From: Streptomyces hyderabadensis
Lineage (GTDB): Bacteria > Actinomycetota > Actinomycetes > Streptomycetales > Streptomycetaceae
NCBI RefSeq assembly: GCF_020404845.1
Contig: NZ_JAIOJZ010000026.1
Location: forward strand, 50,325 to 114,324
Reading direction: 5' to 3'
Length of the DNA: 64,000 bases
Shown here piece after piece: positions 60,661 to 64,000 of the stretch (position 1 is its first letter; every line of letters starts with the position of its first letter). The notes below the pieces were generated by a model. That model was not told the DNA's origin, did not search any database, and saw nothing but the letters and a program-made list of their open reading frames with translations. The translations under genes were made by a program, and so were the position numbers.

Positions 60661-62091
60661 TCAGACGATCGTCCGGGGCAGGCGCAGGCTCAGCAGGCCG
60701 GTCAGCACCACCCCGGCGAACTGGACCAGCAGCGTCGTCACCAGGGCGTCCCGCATGCCCATCCCCGGGACCAGCGACAGGAACAGCGTGCCCAGGGTGG
60801 CCACACCCAGGGCCAGGGACGCCTGCTGGGTGGTGACCATGACGCCACCGCCCACGCCGGCCCGTACGGCAGGCACCTCCGACAGGACCACCCGCAGGAT
60901 GACCGGGAGCTGGAGCGCCTGGCCCGCGCCCGCGACCGCCGCGCCCGGCAGGAGTTCCACCAGGCCCAGGTCGGGCCAGGAGCGCCAGGCGGCCAGCGTC
61001 ATCAGGGCCAGGCCCACCCCCTGGAGGGCGGCGCCGACGGGCACGACGCGGGTGCCGTAGCGGGCGACCAGCCGGGGACCGGCGAGCGAGAAGAGGAAGA
61101 ACACCACCGCGAGCGGGGCCAGCGCCAGGCCCGCGGCCACCGGTCCCAGGCCCGCGCCCTGCTGCAACGCCACCGCGATGACGAACATGAAGCCGCTGAA
61201 GCCGATCGAGAACGGCACGATGAGCAGCAGGCCGCGGCGCAGCGAGACGATCGCGAACAGGCTCGGCGGGATCAGCGGCGTACGGCCCGCGCGGTCCGCC
61301 CGGCGCTCCACCGCGTAGAACGCCGCCGCCGCGAACGGGAACGCGGCCAGCGACAGCCACGTCCACAGCGGCCAGCCCGCCGCCCGGCCCTCGGTCAGCG
61401 GGACCAGCAGGGTCAGGATCGAGGCGGCCAGCAGGAAGGTGCCGGGGACGTCCACCGGCTCGGGGCGGGCGGAGCGGGTCTCCGGGACCGCGCGGGCGGC
61501 GAGGAAGAGGCCCACGAGGACCACCGGAACGTTGACGAGGAAGACGGAACGCCAGCCGCTGCCCGCGATGTCCGCCGCCACCAGGACGCCGCCCAGGATC
61601 TGGCCGGCCACCATCGACAGACCGGCCGTCGCCCCGTACAGGCCCATGGCCTTGGCGCGCCGGGGACCGGTCGTGGTCGCCTGGATGGTCGCCAGCACCT
61701 GCGGCAGCATCGCGGCGGCCGAGGCGCCCTGCGCCACCCGCGCGGCCACCAGCGACCAGGCGTCCGGCGCCAGCCCGCAGGCCAGCGAGGTCAGCCCGAA
61801 GGCCGCCATGCCGCCCAGGAACAGGCGGCGCCGGCCGAAGAGGTCGCCGAGCCGGCCGCCGAGGACCAGCAGGACGGCGTACGCCACCCCGTAGCCGGCG
61901 ACGACGAGTTCCAGGACCGCCTCGCCCGCGGAGAGGTCCGTGGCGATGGTGGGCAGGGCGACGTTGACGATGAAGGCGTCGACGAGCGGGAGTGCCGCAC
62001 CGAGCAGCACCGTGAAGAGTCCGAGACCGCCGAGCGCGGGTGGCGCCGCGGGGTCCGTGCGGACGGGACGTGAAGTGATGGTTTCGGTCAC
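60661..62091 (-). CDS. MFS transporter, DHA2 (drug efflux) type
   Basis: A 476-residue DHA2 transporter with PLVDAFIVNVALPTIATDLSAG in TM1. LGGRLGDLFGRRRLFLGGMAAFG is motif A, and LYGATAGLSMVAGQILGGVLVAADI lies in the motif C region. About fourteen segments are expected. GTG 62091 begins VTETITSRPVRTD; the upstream frame runs through the shared promoter region. It is divergent from an MmyB-like regulator 101 bases away, the same layout as 24502-26961. Confidence 0.88.
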   Translation of the reverse strand: MTETITSRPVRTDPAAPPALGGLGLFTVLLGAALPLVDAFIVNVALPTIATDLSAGEAVLELVVAGYGVAYAVLLVLGGRLGDLFGRRRLFLGGMAAFGLTSLACGLAPDAWSLVAARVAQGASAAAMLPQVLATIQATTTGPRRAKAMGLYGATAGLSMVAGQILGGVLVAADIAGSGWRSVFLVNVPVVLVGLFLAARAVPETRSARPEPVDVPGTFLLAASILTLLVPLTEGRAAGWPLWTWLSLAAFPFAAAAFYAVERRADRAGRTPLIPPSLFAIVSLRRGLLLIVPFSIGFSGFMFVIAVALQQGAGLGPVAAGLALAPLAVVFFLFSLAGPRLVARYGTRVVPVGAALQGVGLALMTLAAWRSWPDLGLVELLPGAAVAGAGQALQLPVILRVVLSEVPAVRAGVGGGVMVTTQQASLALGVATLGTLFLSLVPGMGMRDALVTTLLVQFAGVVLTGLLSLRLPRTIV

Positions 62092-62192
62092 GTGGTCGAG
62101 CCTGCGACCGCAGCCAGAGTGGTACCAGAGTCTCCTTATGCTGGTAGTAGGAGTACCTGGCAACAGGTTGCCGGACGCGGCACCCTGGAGGC

Positions 62193-63125
62193 ATGACGAC
62201 GATGACGGGCCGGGCGGCGGCGGCCGACATGACGGGCCGGGGGACGGCCGACCGGCTCCCGCCCCGGGACACCGGCTCGGAGATCCGGCGGCACGAACTC
62301 GCCGCCTTCCTGCGCAGCCGCCGCGAGCGTATCGCCCCCGAGCAGGTCGGGCTGCCCCGCGGCCGCCGGCGCCGGACGCCGGGGCTGCGGCGCGAGGAGG
62401 TCGCCCAGCTCTCGGCCGTCGGCGTCACCTGGTACACCTGGCTGGAGCAGGCCCGGGACATCCAGGTCTCCGTGCAGGTCCTCGACGCCCTCGCCCGCAC
62501 CCTGCTGCTCGACGCCTCCGAGCGCGCCCACCTCTTCCAGCTGGCGGGGGCGGTCGACCCGACGCCCGCGCGGGTGTGCCCGGTGATCACACCGGCGGTG
62601 CGCGCCCTGCTGGAGCGGTTCGAGCCGTACCCCGCCTGCGTGCAGAACAGCCGGTACGACATCCTCGCCCACAACCGGACGTACGGGCTGCTGCTGTGCG
62701 ACCTGGACGCGGTGCCGCCCGAGGACCGCAACTGCCTGGTCCTCTCCTTCACCCACGAGGACTGGCGCTCCTCGATCGTGCACCTGCCGGAGACCCAGCG
62801 GCTGATGGCGGCGCGGTTCCGCGCGACCATGGCCGGTCATCTCGCCGAGCCCGCCTGGAAGATGCTGCTCACGCGGCTGCGCACCCAGTCGCCGGAGTTC
62901 CGCGAGGTCTGGGAGCGGCACGAGGTCGTCGCGCACCGCAGCAAGTGCAAGGAGTTCGTCAACCAGTACGTCGGACACATCCGCGTCGACCACACCGACC
63001 TGTGGCTCGGGCCGCAGGCCGGGCCCCGGATGGTGACGTACGCGCCGGCCGACGAGGTGTCCCGGGAGCGGCTGGAGAGGCTGCACGCGATCGCTGTGGA
63101 GCGCGGGCCGGCATCGTCCGGATGA
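62193..63125 (+). CDS. XRE-family regulator with MmyB-like domain
   Basis: A 310-residue regulator with an HTH (RRTPGLRREEVAQLSAVGVTWYTWLEQARDIQVSVQVLDALARTL) and an MmyB-like sensing domain (ILAHNRTYGLLLCDLD, LVLSFTHEDWRSSIVH). It is strongly similar in the DNA-binding part to the regulator at 24502. ATG 62193 and ATG 62202 are both possible. It is divergent from the MFS gene, and an imperfect GGTAC/CTCCT...AGGAG/GTACC palindrome lies in between (about 62121-62157). Confidence 0.9.
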   Translation: MTTMTGRAAAADMTGRGTADRLPPRDTGSEIRRHELAAFLRSRRERIAPEQVGLPRGRRRRTPGLRREEVAQLSAVGVTWYTWLEQARDIQVSVQVLDALARTLLLDASERAHLFQLAGAVDPTPARVCPVITPAVRALLERFEPYPACVQNSRYDILAHNRTYGLLLCDLDAVPPEDRNCLVLSFTHEDWRSSIVHLPETQRLMAARFRATMAGHLAEPAWKMLLTRLRTQSPEFREVWERHEVVAHRSKCKEFVNQYVGHIRVDHTDLWLGPQAGPRMVTYAPADEVSRERLERLHAIAVERGPASSG

Positions 63126-63228
63126 GTGCCCGAAGTGCGGGAACCCGGAGATGTGCGGAAGGTGATGTTCCCAGGCCTTCCACGGCCCGGGGTTCCCCAC
63201 AGCACGGACAGGGCGAGGACGAACAGTC

Positions 63229-63990
63229 ATGGCTGAGCAGAAGTCGGCGGCGCGGACACTCCCGCGGCCGTTGCACGCGGCCGCTTCGGCGGTGCGGAAG
63301 GTGCCGGGCGCTGGGACGGTGGGCAGGGCCGCCGAGGGCGCGCTGGACAGGATCGGGGCGGTGTCGCCGCGCGGGCGGCGCGTGCTCGTCTACACGGGCG
63401 CCGGGGTACTGGGCGTCGCCGGGCTGGTGGAGTGGCCGGTGGCGGTCACCGGGGCGGCGGTGGCCTGGCTGACGCAGCCGCGCGGGCAGGACCGCAACGG
63501 GCACGCGGGCAAGGGCGGCGCCGCGGGGGAGGGGACCCGGGGCGCCGGTGACGCGGAGTCCGCCGGGACGGGGACGGCAGCGGCGAAGTCGCCCGCGACC
63601 GGGACGGCCCGGACGGCCCGGACGGCCGGGACTGCCGCGACGAAGCGGACCGGCGGTGCGAAGAAGGCGGCCGCCGGGAAGACGACGACGACGAGGTCCA
63701 CCGCCGCGAAGAAGGCCGCCGCCAAGTCGACGGCGGCCAAATCGACGGCGGCACGGTCGACGGCGGGCAAGTCCGCCACCGCGAAGAAGGCCGCCGCCAA
63801 GAAGTCGACGGCGCAGAAGTCGACGGCGCAGAAGTCCACGGCGAAGAAGTCGACGGCGAAGAAGACCGCCTCCCCCACGCGGGCCAAGAGCCAGTCGGGG
63901 ACCAAGGCGTCCTCCAGCCGGCCCTCGGCGTCCCGCGGGAGCCGCAGCCGCAAGACGGCCGCCGCCTCGCGCACCCGCACGTCGGGCTGA
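63229..63990 (+). CDS. Membrane protein with histone-H1-like Lys/Ala/Thr tail
   Basis: A 253-residue protein with a single long hydrophobic segment (about 52-82) after a basic, Ala-rich N-terminus. From about residue 110 the chain is low-complexity and strongly basic, with repeats of the type AAKKAAAKSTAAKST and QKSTAQKST, like histone H1 or mycobacterial HupB tails. Prediction is a membrane-tethered nucleic-acid-binding protein, or a cell-wall-spanning basic protein if the tail faces outside. Repeats make length variable between strains. Few identifiable partners nearby. Confidence 0.8.
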   Translation: MAEQKSAARTLPRPLHAAASAVRKVPGAGTVGRAAEGALDRIGAVSPRGRRVLVYTGAGVLGVAGLVEWPVAVTGAAVAWLTQPRGQDRNGHAGKGGAAGEGTRGAGDAESAGTGTAAAKSPATGTARTARTAGTAATKRTGGAKKAAAGKTTTTRSTAAKKAAAKSTAAKSTAARSTAGKSATAKKAAAKKSTAQKSTAQKSTAKKSTAKKTASPTRAKSQSGTKASSSRPSASRGSRSRKTAAASRTRTSG

Positions 63991-64000
63991 GGGAGAGCCA

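Overview
This window is chromosomal DNA from a Streptomyces, or a very close relative. The evidence is the very high GC content, frequent GTG starts, ATGA/GTGA start-stop overlaps, purine-rich GGAGG ribosome sites and U-less hairpin terminators. Actinobacterial hallmarks include a CIRCE-controlled hrcA-dnaJ pair, a leuA leader peptide, DasR-type operators at a chitinase, DUF397/XRE pairs and a Zur-znu locus. No rRNA, tRNA, CRISPR array, insertion sequence or prophage was seen.

The backbone is the actinobacterial block that runs hemW ... hrcA-dnaJ-rsmE ... phoH-ybeY-CBS-pseudo-deaminase-era ... recO-uppS-zur-glyS in mycobacteria. Here it is split into islands and the phoH-to-era stretch lies on the minus strand.
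Region by region:
- 1-9.1 kb: 5'-truncated SpoIIE-type phosphatase, hemW, DUF3097 and MBL-fold genes, the HrcA heat-shock operon, a nitronate monooxygenase-rsmE pair and a small hypothetical gene.
- 9.1-15.6 kb: a lipoprotein, a tricorn-type protease, a palindrome-rich intergenic element, a HIT protein, RNase Z and an adenosine/adenine deaminase.
- 15.6-23 kb: an MFS exporter with a CRP-like site, then an IclR-regulated D-glucarate cluster (kdgD, gudD, ACS-type transporter, PfkB kinase).
- 23-30.2 kb: era back to phoH, interrupted by a divergent XRE/MFS pair and an MmcQ gene.
- 30.3-36.6 kb: a GH1 beta-glucosidase, an M4 metalloprotease with its emfourin inhibitor, leuL-leuA, a TerB-like protein and a GNAT acetyltransferase.
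- 36.8-42.4 kb: a five-gene operon matching the uncharacterised SCO2525, SCO2524, SCO2523, SCO2522 and SCO2521 families, followed by a two-TM membrane gene.
- 43.6-47.9 kb: an MMPL/RND transporter with a NarL-type two-component system and twin palindromes upstream.
- 47.9-52.9 kb: secreted and lipoprotein genes and a WhiJ-like XRE/DUF397 module facing two tiny genes.
- 52.9-60.7 kb: recO, uppS, zur, znuBCA with a candidate Zur box, glyS and a DasR-controlled GH18 chitinase.
- 60.7-64 kb: a second divergent MFS/XRE pair and a membrane protein with a histone-H1-like tail.

The best candidate for an undescribed system is the 36.8-42.4 kb operon. It combines a SAM methyltransferase, a 614-residue helical protein, a ParA-like ATPase whose P-loop lysine is replaced by arginine, and two proteins with no recognisable domain. 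The large helical gene contains the only in-frame TTA codon I found in the window's predicted genes, so its translation should depend on the developmental leucyl-tRNA bldA. The system may therefore be tied to differentiation. No function is claimed for it.
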